A program made the translations under genes and the position numbers. From positions 1 through 26,132 of the IMG/VR virus record IMGVR_UViG_3300010391_000090: a stretch of 26,132 bases of DNA; one strand, given 5' to 3'. The DNA comes from a virus. Position 1 is the stretch's first letter, and every line of letters begins with the position of its first letter. Below, one piece after another: positions 1-7,922 of the stretch. The notes under the pieces are model-generated. The model did not search any database. It was given only the letters and a program-made list of their open reading frames with translations, and had not been told where the DNA came from.

Positions 1-8
1 GGAGCCTT

Positions 9-1115
9 ATGATTCCAATTTATAGTCCGTATCTACCAAAGGGGTCATTAGATTACGCTCATGATGCTCTAGACTCTACTTGGATTTCTTCAAAAGGGCC
101 TTATTTAAATAAAGCAAAGGATATGCTGTCAAAGATTTATGAGACAGATTTTGTTTTATTAACTAATAACGGGACCGCTTCTAATCATATTATGGCTAGG
201 GTAACAAAATTACAATTTCTGGACCGGCATAATTTAATTGTACCAAATAATGTTTATGTAGCCGCTTGGAATCCTTTTGTCTTGGAGGGGTTTCATTTGT
301 GGCCTAAAGATGCAGATATCAATACTTGGAATATGGACTTTTCAGATTATCAAGCTCATCGAACAGATTTATTATTAGTTGTTCATAATCTAGGTAATAT
401 AATAAATGTTCCAGAATTAAGAAAAAGATTTCCAGGCACACCTATTATTGAGGATAATTGTGAAGGGTTCGGGGGAATGTATGACTATAAACCAAGTGGT
501 TATTTCTCGGATAGTTTTACTCTTTCTTTTTTTGGAAACAAGAATGTTACGTCTGGCGAAGGCGGAGCCTTCATCACTTACAATAAAGATGCCTATGAAT
601 ATGCGTTTAGGTTCCACGGACAGGGGCAGACCAATATAAAATATATACACAATATGGTTGGTTATAACTATAGAATGACAAATGTACAAGCAGCAATTCT
701 TTGTGGGCAGCTTGAACTAAGAGAAAAAATCGCTGATAAGAAGAGAAGGATATTTGGTTACTATGCTACTAAATTTGATTATCCTTGCTTTAGAACGCAA
801 CATACAGAGGTAGGAACGCATCCTTCTAACTGGATGTTTGGATTAAGAATAGTGGGTAATAAGAGATATTTTGATACTGAACGATTTATGACTGAGGCTG
901 GAATAGAAGTTCGCCCTCTTTTTTATCCCATTCGTTATCATAAACATCTTCACCATATAACTAATTTTTCAGTAAATAAAGAACCAGATAAAGTGGCTAC
1001 TCAATTAAGTCAAGAAGTAGTAATACTACCCTGCTATCCTGATTTAGATATAAATGAACAGGCCTATATTATAGATAAGGTAAAGGAATATGCTAGAGAA
1101 AGTAATCTTCTATAA
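9..1115 (+). CDS. DegT/DnrJ/EryC1/StrS-family PLP-dependent sugar aminotransferase
   Basis: 368 aa, full length for the family. Such enzymes transfer an amino group, usually from glutamate, to a 4-keto or 3-keto nucleotide sugar to give an amino sugar. Visible hallmarks are TNNGTAS near residue 52 (cofactor phosphate region), IIEDN around 146-150 with D149 placed to bind the PLP pyridine nitrogen, SFFGNK at 173-178 with K178 as the Schiff-base lysine followed by TSGEGG, and GYNYRMTNVQAA near 218-229. The retained lysine argues for a transaminase and against the ColD-type dehydratases, which have histidine there. The start at 9 has GGAG at 1-4. The 3' end overlaps the next gene by 26 bases. 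The exact sugar substrate cannot be told, and no dehydratase or epimerase partner is in the window; the locus may continue upstream or use host nucleotide sugars. Confidence 0.9.
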   Translation: MIPIYSPYLPKGSLDYAHDALDSTWISSKGPYLNKAKDMLSKIYETDFVLLTNNGTASNHIMARVTKLQFLDRHNLIVPNNVYVAAWNPFVLEGFHLWPKDADINTWNMDFSDYQAHRTDLLLVVHNLGNIINVPELRKRFPGTPIIEDNCEGFGGMYDYKPSGYFSDSFTLSFFGNKNVTSGEGGAFITYNKDAYEYAFRFHGQGQTNIKYIHNMVGYNYRMTNVQAAILCGQLELREKIADKKRRIFGYYATKFDYPCFRTQHTEVGTHPSNWMFGLRIVGNKRYFDTERFMTEAGIEVRPLFYPIRYHKHLHHITNFSVNKEPDKVATQLSQEVVILPCYPDLDINEQAYIIDKVKEYARESNLL

Positions 1116-1965
1116 CTATTACGGGCACGGCGATCTATTTACTTCTAGAGAATTTGTAAAGGAGCTTATGGAAAAAATTCCCGCTGAGGAGTATTTCTTT
1201 GCTCATCTTAGAAATCCTAGGGTTTTACTGGATATAGAAAATCTTCAATATATGCATCCTACAGATGAAATGGAAAATGGAAAGGCATGGAAACAGACTG
1301 ATGGAACCCTGTATATTAATACTTGGATAGGTAGAGATTCCAAGTATGTTCTACCAGGAATAGGTTGTACGGTAGAGCAGTTTCATTTAATGTATACACA
1401 TTATGCTCAAGAAATGAATATTCCTCCCTTTACAAAAGGGATGAGAGAGTATATCCCTAGCATAAATTATGGATATTTTCATATAGCAGCCGAAGAATAT
1501 TTTTTACTTCGTCACCCAGGACCAAGAGTCTTAATATGTAACGAATGGGTGGGTTCTAGTCAGGCAGATAACTTTGATATGGCTCCTATTATATCTCGTA
1601 TAGCGAGAGCTTATCCAAAAATACAATTCTTTATGACAAAAGATATAGGTTATAGGTTTGATAATCTACGTTATACAGGAGATTTAATAGAAGCTCCTGA
1701 TGGATTTGATCTTGTAGAGATATCTTATCTCAGTAGATACTGTGATTTAATTATAGGTAAATGCTCGGGCCCGCACGTTCATACAATGGTTCGAGAGAAT
1801 TGTATGGATAGTAAAAAAACAAACCTTTCCTTTACTTATAATCGAAATGCTGAACACTTCGTAAAACTAACAGATATTCCAATGCGAAAGATATGGAGTC
1901 CTGCTGTCAAAGAAGGCCCGGTGTATTCTATAATAAAAGGGACAATAGAACAATGTCTACAATGA
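1090..1965 (+). CDS. GT9-like (heptosyltransferase-type) glycosyltransferase, putative
   Basis: 291 aa. The N-terminus (FYNYYGHGDLF, residues 7-17) resembles the glycine-rich opening loop of GT-B enzymes. The C-terminal half carries YLSRYCDLIIGKCSGPHVHT at 213-232, which matches the shape of the GT9 signature (a short helix, D-hydrophobic-G-x-x-SGP-x-H) that contacts the sugar nucleotide. A Rossmann-like stretch precedes it (RVLICNEW near 146-153, IQFFMTKD near 178-185). The start is inside the aminotransferase gene, preceded by AAAGG, and the end overlaps the next gene, so translation is probably coupled. Family assignment rests on these short motifs only, and the overall sequence is divergent. 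Donor and acceptor are unknown. Its place between an aminotransferase and a GT2-like gene supports a role in using the sugar made by the first gene. Confidence 0.6.
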   Translation: MLEKVIFYNYYGHGDLFTSREFVKELMEKIPAEEYFFAHLRNPRVLLDIENLQYMHPTDEMENGKAWKQTDGTLYINTWIGRDSKYVLPGIGCTVEQFHLMYTHYAQEMNIPPFTKGMREYIPSINYGYFHIAAEEYFLLRHPGPRVLICNEWVGSSQADNFDMAPIISRIARAYPKIQFFMTKDIGYRFDNLRYTGDLIEAPDGFDLVEISYLSRYCDLIIGKCSGPHVHTMVRENCMDSKKTNLSFTYNRNAEHFVKLTDIPMRKIWSPAVKEGPVYSIIKGTIEQCLQ

Positions 1966-2858
1966 TTGGAATAGTAACTTATGGGAATGCTTCTTTTACA
2001 AAGATGGCTATTGAATCTATTTTTGAGACAACTAAACAAATAACCGAACGAGATATTGTTATAATAGTTGGATTGCCTGGGGATGGAGAGACATCGGGAC
2101 TTGCTGCTCATTATGGAATCCCACACTTTACTCATGGTGAAAATCGTGGATTTCCCGCTTCACTAAATGATATTTATGATTATTGTTGGGGCGAAAGGAA
2201 AGTAGATAATATTATAATGATGGGAAATGATGTAATGGCTTATCCTTATTCTATAGACTCATTAATAAAAGTAGCTGAAACTACTAATTTTGAGTGGATT
2301 TGTTCTAAAGAATATAGTGTAAAAGCTTTTATTCGTGATTTTCCTCATATTGCAAAATATTTTCAAGGAGGTAGTAAGCTAATATATAGGGCTTTTAATG
2401 AAAAACTTTGGCTATTAGCAAAACCTTATGCAGAAACAGTAGTTATACATCCTGGTGGATTAAGTGATGTACATAATCTTGCTTTATTCAAGAAATCTGT
2501 TTTCGACAAGATAGGATATATAGATGTAAATTTCTATCCAGCTTATTTTGAAGATAATGATTACGCAAGACGGGGAGTAAATGCTGGAATACTGTCTTGT
2601 ACATTAGTTAACTCTATATATTTTCATTTTTGGAGCAGAACAATCCATCAAGGAAAAGGTTCTTCTACCAAACAATTTAAAAATAATTCTAACTTTTATA
2701 AATTAAAATGGGGCGGAGAGTTTGGGTCAGAAGCATATTCATTACCCTTTAATGGACATGAATATAGTTTAGCGGGAGCAAAATTACAGCCTTCATTAAA
2801 GATAGATACCAGAATAGATGAGGATGCCCTCATAAAATATTGGCGGCACAAGTCATAA
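1953..2858 (+). CDS. GT2-family glycosyltransferase, putative
   Basis: 301 aa from the ATG at 1953; an upstream in-frame ATG at 1893 would add 20 residues read inside the previous gene and has no ribosome site, while AAAGGG lies at 1936-1941 before the chosen start. The N-terminus (MIGIVTYGNASFTKMAIESIF) is the usual first beta strand and helix of a GT-A fold. ENRGFPASLND at 63-73 matches the ENxGfaxxxN element of GT2 enzymes, and NIIMMGNDV near 86-94 sits where the metal-binding DxD lies, here in the form GND. A later FEDNDYARR resembles the ED(x)D catalytic-base region. It overlaps the preceding gene by 13 bases and ends in a TAATG overlap with the terminase gene, so sugar genes and packaging genes share one transcript. 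Substrate is unknown. Confidence 0.75.
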   Translation: MSTMIGIVTYGNASFTKMAIESIFETTKQITERDIVIIVGLPGDGETSGLAAHYGIPHFTHGENRGFPASLNDIYDYCWGERKVDNIIMMGNDVMAYPYSIDSLIKVAETTNFEWICSKEYSVKAFIRDFPHIAKYFQGGSKLIYRAFNEKLWLLAKPYAETVVIHPGGLSDVHNLALFKKSVFDKIGYIDVNFYPAYFEDNDYARRGVNAGILSCTLVNSIYFHFWSRTIHQGKGSSTKQFKNNSNFYKLKWGGEFGSEAYSLPFNGHEYSLAGAKLQPSLKIDTRIDEDALIKYWRHKS

Positions 2859-4411
2859 TGATTATTGAAAAGATAACAAAAGATGATTTAGAGCTTTATG
2901 AGATTATTAGGCATCCAATTTTATTTGGAGAGTTCTATAGAAATCTAGACATTCCTACATGGAGCGATGAAGTATGGGAATACTCTCTATATCAAAAGGA
3001 ATATCTTGGAGACTTTAGCCCTTACCAATCTTTATGTTGTGCTCGTTCTGTTGGTAAGACGGTTACTCTGACTGACTTTATTCTTTGGATAATGATAAAT
3101 AATCTTTTTCCAGGGGAATATATTCTATATACTGTACCAAATAAGGTACATTTAGAACCAGTATTTACAAATTTAATAAGAGGTTTTAGAACTAACACTT
3201 TATTAAAACACTTTATAGAACCAAAAAAGGGGATCAACTCATCAACTCATACTATAGGTCTTTTAAATAGCGCTCTTCTTATGTGTCGTATCGCTGGAAC
3301 AAGTGGAACAGGCGCTAACGTAGTTGGTCTGCATACTCCTATTGTAATTTTAGATGAGGCTGGATATTATCCCTGGGGAACATGGTCTGAACTACAGCCC
3401 GTTCTAAATACTTTCCAACCAGGGGCAAAACTGTGGGTTGCAGGCGTACCAACAGGACTTAGAGAAAATAATGTTCTTTATTATTCTGATGAAGTGGAAG
3501 ATTCATTTTCTAGACATCAGACATCTGCCCACGATAACCCAAGATACTCTGAAAAGGATGAGATTAGAAATCTAGCACAATATGGTGGGGTAGACAGCGA
3601 GGACTATATCCATTTTGTTCTAGGAAGACACGGCTCTCCTACCTTTGCTGTATTTGATAGACGTTTGATGGAAATAAAGACGTATCCTACTTATAGAATT
3701 AAGTTTTCTGGTATGGATTTAGTAACTTATAAAGAAATGAGAACTCGGATGACTCTCATTCCCCCCGTACCAGATAACGAGTTTGTTGTATTGGGTATAG
3801 ACTTAGGGTACACCGAAGATACGGCCATTATGGTATTATATGAGAAGGACGGTCATTTATATGAGCATGTTCGTATAAATTTGGTGAAGGTAGAGTATCC
3901 AGATCAAGAAAAACTTATTGATTTCTTGGACACTAGACTACAACCCTCTATTATTGGTATAGATGAAAGCGGTCCCGGTAAGGGTTTAGTACAGAATATG
4001 CTTTCACACGAAGACTATGCTCATAAGGAATACTATAAACGAATGTTTCCCGTAGATTTTAGCTCATCAGTAGTCTTAGGTTTAGACGAAGATGGTAAAG
4101 AAATAAAGGTAAAGACAAAACAACAAAGTGTAACTTTATTACAAGAATATTCTAACTCTCATAAGATAATCTATTCTACAACTGATATGGAGTTGATTAC
4201 TGAAATGGAGAGAATGACTTATACTAAAAATCCGACAGGTATGATAACCTATAAAACTCTTACTCCGAGAGGAGGAGAGAGAGGAGACGACCATAATACT
4301 GCTGCGATGCTATGTGCGGCAATGGCTTATTATATGAAGATGGACCATATCTTGATTGGTCCAAGAAAGAAGCCATTACTGAAATCAAAGTGGATTATGG
4401 GAGGAATATAA
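2858..4411 (+). CDS. terL: Terminase large subunit (packaging ATPase and nuclease)
   Basis: 517 aa from the ATG at 2858, which overlaps the previous stop as TAATG; an upstream TTG at 2840 in the same frame is less likely. The protein drives DNA into the prohead through the portal and cuts the concatemer. ATPase motifs are CARSVGKT at about 61-68 (Walker A, arginine form), VILDEA at 163-168 (Walker B plus catalytic Glu) and a coupling-type segment WVAGVPTG near 193-200. The RNase H-like nuclease has its acidic residues in LGIDLGYTEDTA (D315), IIGIDESG (D369) and GDDHNTAAML (D477/D478). All key residues are present, so it should be active. No small terminase gene lies next to it in the window; the upstream neighbours are sugar genes, so TerS must be elsewhere or absent. 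A purine-rich stretch near 4268-4285 lies just before the last nuclease motif. Confidence 0.95.
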   Translation: MIIEKITKDDLELYEIIRHPILFGEFYRNLDIPTWSDEVWEYSLYQKEYLGDFSPYQSLCCARSVGKTVTLTDFILWIMINNLFPGEYILYTVPNKVHLEPVFTNLIRGFRTNTLLKHFIEPKKGINSSTHTIGLLNSALLMCRIAGTSGTGANVVGLHTPIVILDEAGYYPWGTWSELQPVLNTFQPGAKLWVAGVPTGLRENNVLYYSDEVEDSFSRHQTSAHDNPRYSEKDEIRNLAQYGGVDSEDYIHFVLGRHGSPTFAVFDRRLMEIKTYPTYRIKFSGMDLVTYKEMRTRMTLIPPVPDNEFVVLGIDLGYTEDTAIMVLYEKDGHLYEHVRINLVKVEYPDQEKLIDFLDTRLQPSIIGIDESGPGKGLVQNMLSHEDYAHKEYYKRMFPVDFSSSVVLGLDEDGKEIKVKTKQQSVTLLQEYSNSHKIIYSTTDMELITEMERMTYTKNPTGMITYKTLTPRGGERGDDHNTAAMLCAAMAYYMKMDHILIGPRKKPLLKSKWIMGGI

Positions 4412-4412
4412 A

Positions 4413-5927
4413 ATGGCAGAAACCAAACCAGTAAGATTAGCTAAAGCACATATGGTCAGAAGACGAGCTACAGTTTTTAGTCCAACTGGACATACTTCTC
4501 AGGGCATTTATGCTGAATTAGTAGATAAACTATCATATGTTAAGCATGAGGATTTTGAAAGTGTAATAAAGAACTGTAGATTTTTCTTTAGACACGATCC
4601 TTTAGCTGCTACAGTAATAAATAAAGTAGTAGATTTTGCTATTAATGATATTGTTGTAGATACAGGCGGCAGAGCCAAAACCACAGAAGTTGAAATCTAC
4701 GACGCTTTAAGTACTGATTTAAAACCCTTTCTTAGAAAAGCAGCTTATGAATATTTACTTACAGGATTAGTTGTTCCAGAAATCAGACTTACAAGGATTA
4801 GAAAGGCTGAACTAAGGGGTAAAGGCATAAAAAGATTAGAGAGCCTACTTTATCCAACAAGCATGTGGGTACGGGATTCTGCTACAATTAATATCAAGAA
4901 GCCACGAATTTCTGAGAAAGAATCCTATTTTGTCGTAATAGACGACGATCTTTACTTCTTTATTAAATCAAAGGGTCAATATCCAGATGGAACAGAAGAC
5001 CCAGAGTTATATACAGAAATCCTAAGACTTTATCCAGATTTCATTACCGAAGTTTTAGCTAATCCAAATAGAGAAGTTCTTTTAGAGAATCCACTAATCG
5101 TTAAGGGAACAACAACAGAGGATTCTCCATATCCAATTCCCTATTTATACCCTGCTCTTGAAGCGCTAAAACATAAAAGAAATCTTAGACGAATGGATTA
5201 TTCAATAGCCGCTAGAGTTATTGGTGCTATTCTTCATGTAAAGGTAGGTAGTGACGAGTATCCTCTGACAGAAGATCAAGAAGATATTATGACAGATTTG
5301 GAACAGAAATTCCAATGGAGAAGTGGAATTACTCCCGCAGAGTTAGAAAGGGTATTTGCTCTATTTACCAATCATACAGTAGAACTAGAGTGGATACTTC
5401 CTGATGTTACTGCTATGTTGGATAGCGATAAATATAAGTCAATTAATGAAGATATTATGGTAGCCCTTGGCTTTCCTAGAATTTTAATTACAGGAGAGAC
5501 AGAGAGATCGTTTGCTTCTGATCCTCAGATTGCCACAATATCTCCGCTACATACAATGGAAAAGATACGGGATTCTCTTCTTCCTATTGTGAAACATATC
5601 TTCCGTGAAATGCAAGATCATAATAGGATTATAGAAGAATACCCTATTATCAAATTTAAGCCTTTGAATCTAATGAGTATGTCAATCTTCTTTGAAGGAC
5701 TGGCTGCTCTATATGAAGCAGGCAATTTGTCAAGAGAATCACACATGGAAGCATTTGGTTATGACTTTACAACAGAACAGAATAAGAGAAAGACCAACGA
5801 AGAATATATGAAAGAACTTGGTGTGGAACCTGTTGCTCCATCTAATAAACCTGGGGCTGTAGGACCAGATGGTAAGCCGGTTACTAAACCGGGCGCTCCA
5901 ACAAAGCCGCCAGAAGGTAAGAAATAA
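4413..5927 (+). CDS. Portal protein
   Basis: 504 aa, within the usual portal range, and placed directly after the large terminase and before the protease. The dodecameric portal forms the DNA channel at one capsid vertex and docks the terminase and neck. Supporting features: an N-terminal basic segment, FRHDPLAATVINKVVDFA (typical of the portal wing/clip opening region), a conserved core with KHKRNLRRMDYSIAARVIGAIL, and the late segment EDIMVALGFPRILITGE, a common portal pattern (model/asp-x-hydrophobic-GlyFP followed by a tunnel helix). The C-terminus is a flexible tail rich in Pro, Lys and Gly (about residues 470-504). One base separates it from the terminase stop, and its own stop overlaps the protease start as TAATG. 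The assignment is by these patterns plus gene order. Confidence 0.9.
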   Translation: MAETKPVRLAKAHMVRRRATVFSPTGHTSQGIYAELVDKLSYVKHEDFESVIKNCRFFFRHDPLAATVINKVVDFAINDIVVDTGGRAKTTEVEIYDALSTDLKPFLRKAAYEYLLTGLVVPEIRLTRIRKAELRGKGIKRLESLLYPTSMWVRDSATINIKKPRISEKESYFVVIDDDLYFFIKSKGQYPDGTEDPELYTEILRLYPDFITEVLANPNREVLLENPLIVKGTTTEDSPYPIPYLYPALEALKHKRNLRRMDYSIAARVIGAILHVKVGSDEYPLTEDQEDIMTDLEQKFQWRSGITPAELERVFALFTNHTVELEWILPDVTAMLDSDKYKSINEDIMVALGFPRILITGETERSFASDPQIATISPLHTMEKIRDSLLPIVKHIFREMQDHNRIIEEYPIIKFKPLNLMSMSIFFEGLAALYEAGNLSRESHMEAFGYDFTTEQNKRKTNEEYMKELGVEPVAPSNKPGAVGPDGKPVTKPGAPTKPPEGKK

Positions 5928-7225
5928 TGCCAGCAGAGTATGAAGCATGTGTTCGTTCGGAAATAAAGAGTGGAAAATCGAAGCAAGATGCTCAACGAAT
6001 ATGTGCTATAAGTTTTATTAAACGACATGGAGTGCATCCAAGTAAGATGCATAAAGCTGTCCATGAAATGTCTGAACAAGAGATTATGGAGCTAATTTAC
6101 GGAAAAACCGACCATAATGAGGCAGTTAACATAATGAAAAACAGCATATTTACTACGAAAGATGTACAATTCTTATTAGAAAGTAAAGATTTAAAGGAAT
6201 TTGAAGCCCATGCTGCTATTTCTTTAAACCCTAATATCACATGGATGAAGTTTGTTCTAACAGATGATAGAGCAAACTTAAACAGACAAAGAATTCCTCA
6301 GACAGAGTTCGCTAATGTTATTCGAACTGGTGTCCATATGCCCTTAAAAATGGCCGCTGGAACAATTAGTGAAGGCCATGAGGATACAGTTCCTCTAGGA
6401 ACAATGGCTCACCTGCTTCAAAAAGATAACGAGATAGTAGTTCTTGCTGCTCGTTGGGGCCATGAACGTGAGGCAGATGTAGCTCTTCTAAAGCAAAGAT
6501 TTAGTGAAGGTAAGCCGATTGATATTTCATGGGAGCTTACTCACTCTGATTCAACCCTTGATGATGAAGGAGTTGAAGATTTTGTAGATGTATCCATGAA
6601 CGCAGCGACCATAGTTGGTATGCCTGCGTATGGTGGTAGAACAACCGTAGAGGTCATTGCCTCTAAAAACGATTTAGGAGACGATATCATGGAATTAAGT
6701 GAGCATGAAAAACTAATGACTGAAATGAAAACAGTCGTAGAAGCTCCTCTTAACACTAAGATTACGGAGCTTACAGCTTCCCTAGAAGCAGCAAATACCG
6801 AACTTACAGCACTAAAGACAGCAAGTGAAGCATCAGTAGCCGAACTAGCGGGTCTTCGTGAGTTCAAGACTGGTGTTGAAGCTGCGGAAGCACTTGCAAC
6901 CAGAATAGGTACTCTTCGTGCCAAGTTAGTTGCAGCAGGTTTGGAAGTAACAGATGAGTATTTTGCAGAACGTCAAGAGAAGTTACTTGCTATGTCAGAT
7001 GAACAACTAGACTTCTTTATTCAGGAACTTGTTGCTTTTGAAGCCGCAGCAAAAGCTGAGGCAACACAAGAAATAGAGGAAGCTAGTATTCTTCTAGGTA
7101 GCAAGAGAATTCCTGTAATTCGTGCAAAGAACGTAGAAGCAGTAGATGAAGATAGTCTACTTAAGCATTTGAAGTCACTTGATCCTGAAAGAACACCTTT
7201 GACTTTTAAAAAGAAGCAAAGTTAA
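5927..7225 (+). CDS. Prohead maturation protease fused to C-terminal scaffold
   Basis: 432 aa in three parts. Residues 1-35 form a small basic module with two cysteines (C8, C26) in the pattern Cys-Val ... Asp-Ala-Gln-Arg-Ile-Cys. Residues about 100-247 look like a phage head-maturation serine protease: ITWMKFVLTDDRANLN, then GHEDTVPLGT (candidate catalytic H151) and GKPIDISWEL (candidate nucleophile S201), the H/S arrangement seen in HK97-type prohead proteases. Residues about 255-330 are rich in Ala, Glu, Leu and Thr with heptad-like spacing, as in a coiled-coil scaffold, ending in a basic tail that could bind capsid protein. Gene order portal-protease/scaffold-capsid agrees. A strong internal ribosome site at 6676-6680 probably yields the scaffold alone. 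The start is coupled to the portal stop by TAATG. The catalytic residue choice is by pattern, not proven. Confidence 0.82.
   Translation: MPAEYEACVRSEIKSGKSKQDAQRICAISFIKRHGVHPSKMHKAVHEMSEQEIMELIYGKTDHNEAVNIMKNSIFTTKDVQFLLESKDLKEFEAHAAISLNPNITWMKFVLTDDRANLNRQRIPQTEFANVIRTGVHMPLKMAAGTISEGHEDTVPLGTMAHLLQKDNEIVVLAARWGHEREADVALLKQRFSEGKPIDISWELTHSDSTLDDEGVEDFVDVSMNAATIVGMPAYGGRTTVEVIASKNDLGDDIMELSEHEKLMTEMKTVVEAPLNTKITELTASLEAANTELTALKTASEASVAELAGLREFKTGVEAAEALATRIGTLRAKLVAAGLEVTDEYFAERQEKLLAMSDEQLDFFIQELVAFEAAAKAEATQEIEEASILLGSKRIPVIRAKNVEAVDEDSLLKHLKSLDPERTPLTFKKKQS
6676..6680 (+). promoter_or_regulatory. Internal Shine-Dalgarno site for the nested scaffold
   Basis: AGGAG coded by the Leu-Gly-Asp codons of the protease gene, with 8 bases to the ATG at 6689. 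It decides the internal start of the scaffold product. Confidence 0.7.
6689..7225 (+). CDS. Nested in-frame scaffold protein (internal start in the protease gene)
   Basis: 178 aa starting at Met255 of the protease-scaffold gene. The ATG at 6689 is in the same frame as the long gene and sits exactly at the change from the protease domain to the Ala/Glu-rich coiled-coil segment. AGGAG at 6676-6680 lies 8 bases upstream, which is optimal spacing and as strong as the sites of separate genes here. Known precedents are lambda C/Nu3 and other phages where the scaffold is made in excess from an internal start, while the fused protease form is minor. The product would assemble with capsid protein into the prohead and then be cut and expelled. 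Seen: start, SD, frame, domain boundary. Inferred: that it is used in vivo. Confidence 0.72.
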   Translation: MELSEHEKLMTEMKTVVEAPLNTKITELTASLEAANTELTALKTASEASVAELAGLREFKTGVEAAEALATRIGTLRAKLVAAGLEVTDEYFAERQEKLLAMSDEQLDFFIQELVAFEAAAKAEATQEIEEASILLGSKRIPVIRAKNVEAVDEDSLLKHLKSLDPERTPLTFKKKQS

Positions 7226-7252
7226 TTACTCCAAATTGGAGGAGCTTAAATC

Positions 7253-7855
7253 ATGGAAATTAGAAAATATTTAGATATCGTAGGTGTAGTTTGTACAGAA
7301 GCGATCCAAGAGGGTCGTATGGTTCGTTTAACTGCCAGAGGCACTGCTGGTTTGGTGAACTTTGGTGGTGGTGATGATCTTCCTGGTGTAGAATATCCAA
7401 ATACAGAAGCAGAAGCTAACCAAGCTACATATTGTGTGACTTGGCCGGTTTATAACCAGAACTTTGAGGGCGGTATCCGTATGGTCGTTCCTCAGCCTGG
7501 ACAAGATGATGAACTATTTGCTCTAAGACGGGGCTTTGGTGGAAGTGGTTCAGATACTCCTCCTCTTGACCCAACAGCAGTTTATTTGACATACCCTGGT
7601 CATACTAATGGTGTTACTATTCCAATGGGTAATCAGGCACTTGCTTTTGCCCGTGGTGTTTTCAAGGTCTTCTCAGGCCAATATCTTTATCAACCACTTA
7701 TGGAACAGGTAGGACAGGCACTATCAGTTGCTAATTCAGATGATGATGGTGGCGATGCAGGTAAGCTACAAGTACAGTCTGGTTCAGAAACAGTTATTGC
7801 TTACGTTGAGCACTTTGATGGAAGCGATAGTTCGTTAACATTTAGAACTCTATAA
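7253..7855 (+). CDS. Putative capsid decoration/stabilisation protein
   Basis: 200 aa, preceded by a very strong ribosome site (GGAGGAG at 7238-7244, 8 bases before the ATG), which implies high expression. It lies between the protease-scaffold and the major capsid gene, the position of lambda gpD-like decoration proteins. The sequence is rich in Gly, Val and Thr with few Lys, opens with VGVVCTEAIQEGRMVRLTARG (a beta-rich opening common in small capsid-associated proteins) and has a Gly/Asp-rich segment in the middle (FGGSGSDTPPLDP). No signal peptide or membrane segment is seen. I do not recognise a specific family; the function is inferred from position, expression signal and beta-rich composition. 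It could alternatively be a minor head protein or a head fibre base. Confidence 0.55.
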   Translation: MEIRKYLDIVGVVCTEAIQEGRMVRLTARGTAGLVNFGGGDDLPGVEYPNTEAEANQATYCVTWPVYNQNFEGGIRMVVPQPGQDDELFALRRGFGGSGSDTPPLDPTAVYLTYPGHTNGVTIPMGNQALAFARGVFKVFSGQYLYQPLMEQVGQALSVANSDDDGGDAGKLQVQSGSETVIAYVEHFDGSDSSLTFRTL

Positions 7856-7868
7856 CAAAAAATCTTAA

Positions 7869-7902
7869 TATAGAGGGATAAAGTAAAAGGATATTCTCTA
7901 TA
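7869..7902 (+). promoter_or_regulatory. Stem-loop in the leader of the capsid gene
   Basis: In the 67-base gap before the capsid gene, TATAGAG (7869-7875) is complementary to CTCTATA (7896-7902), with a loop of 20 bases in which two further G-U pairs are possible at the base. It may be a weak terminator, an RNase processing site, or a leader element separating the capsid message from upstream genes. There is no U-tract after it. A TATAAT sequence at 7913-7918 is too close to the start codon to serve as a normal -10 box. Confidence 0.3.
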
Positions 7903-7922
7903 AAAAATGAGGTATAATTCCT

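Noticed and set aside
1893-1952. Upstream ATG for the GT2 gene
   Set aside because: The extra 20 residues (Cys/Arg-rich) do not fit the GT-A opening strand, lie within the previous gene and have no ribosome site.
2840-2860. TTG start for the terminase six codons upstream of the ATG
   Set aside because: The ATG at 2858 forms a TAATG overlap like seven other junctions here, and no better ribosome site supports the TTG.
4268-4285. Purine-rich AGGAGG stretch inside the terminase as an internal start
   Set aside because: The next in-frame ATG is about 30 bases away; the sequence simply codes for Arg-Gly-Gly-Glu before the nuclease motif.
5739-6079. Two overlapping - strand open frames at the portal-protease junction
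   Set aside because: They oppose two clear genes, share no family features and lack starts with ribosome sites.
6541-6924. 127-codon open frame on the - strand under the protease-scaffold gene
   Set aside because: It mirrors the Ala/Glu/Thr-rich coding strand, has low-complexity Ser/Val content and no ribosome site.
7913-7918. TATAAT as a -10 promoter box for the capsid gene
   Set aside because: Only four bases separate it from the start codon and there is no -35 partner, so it would start transcription at or within the gene; it is better read as AT-rich spacer after GAGGT.
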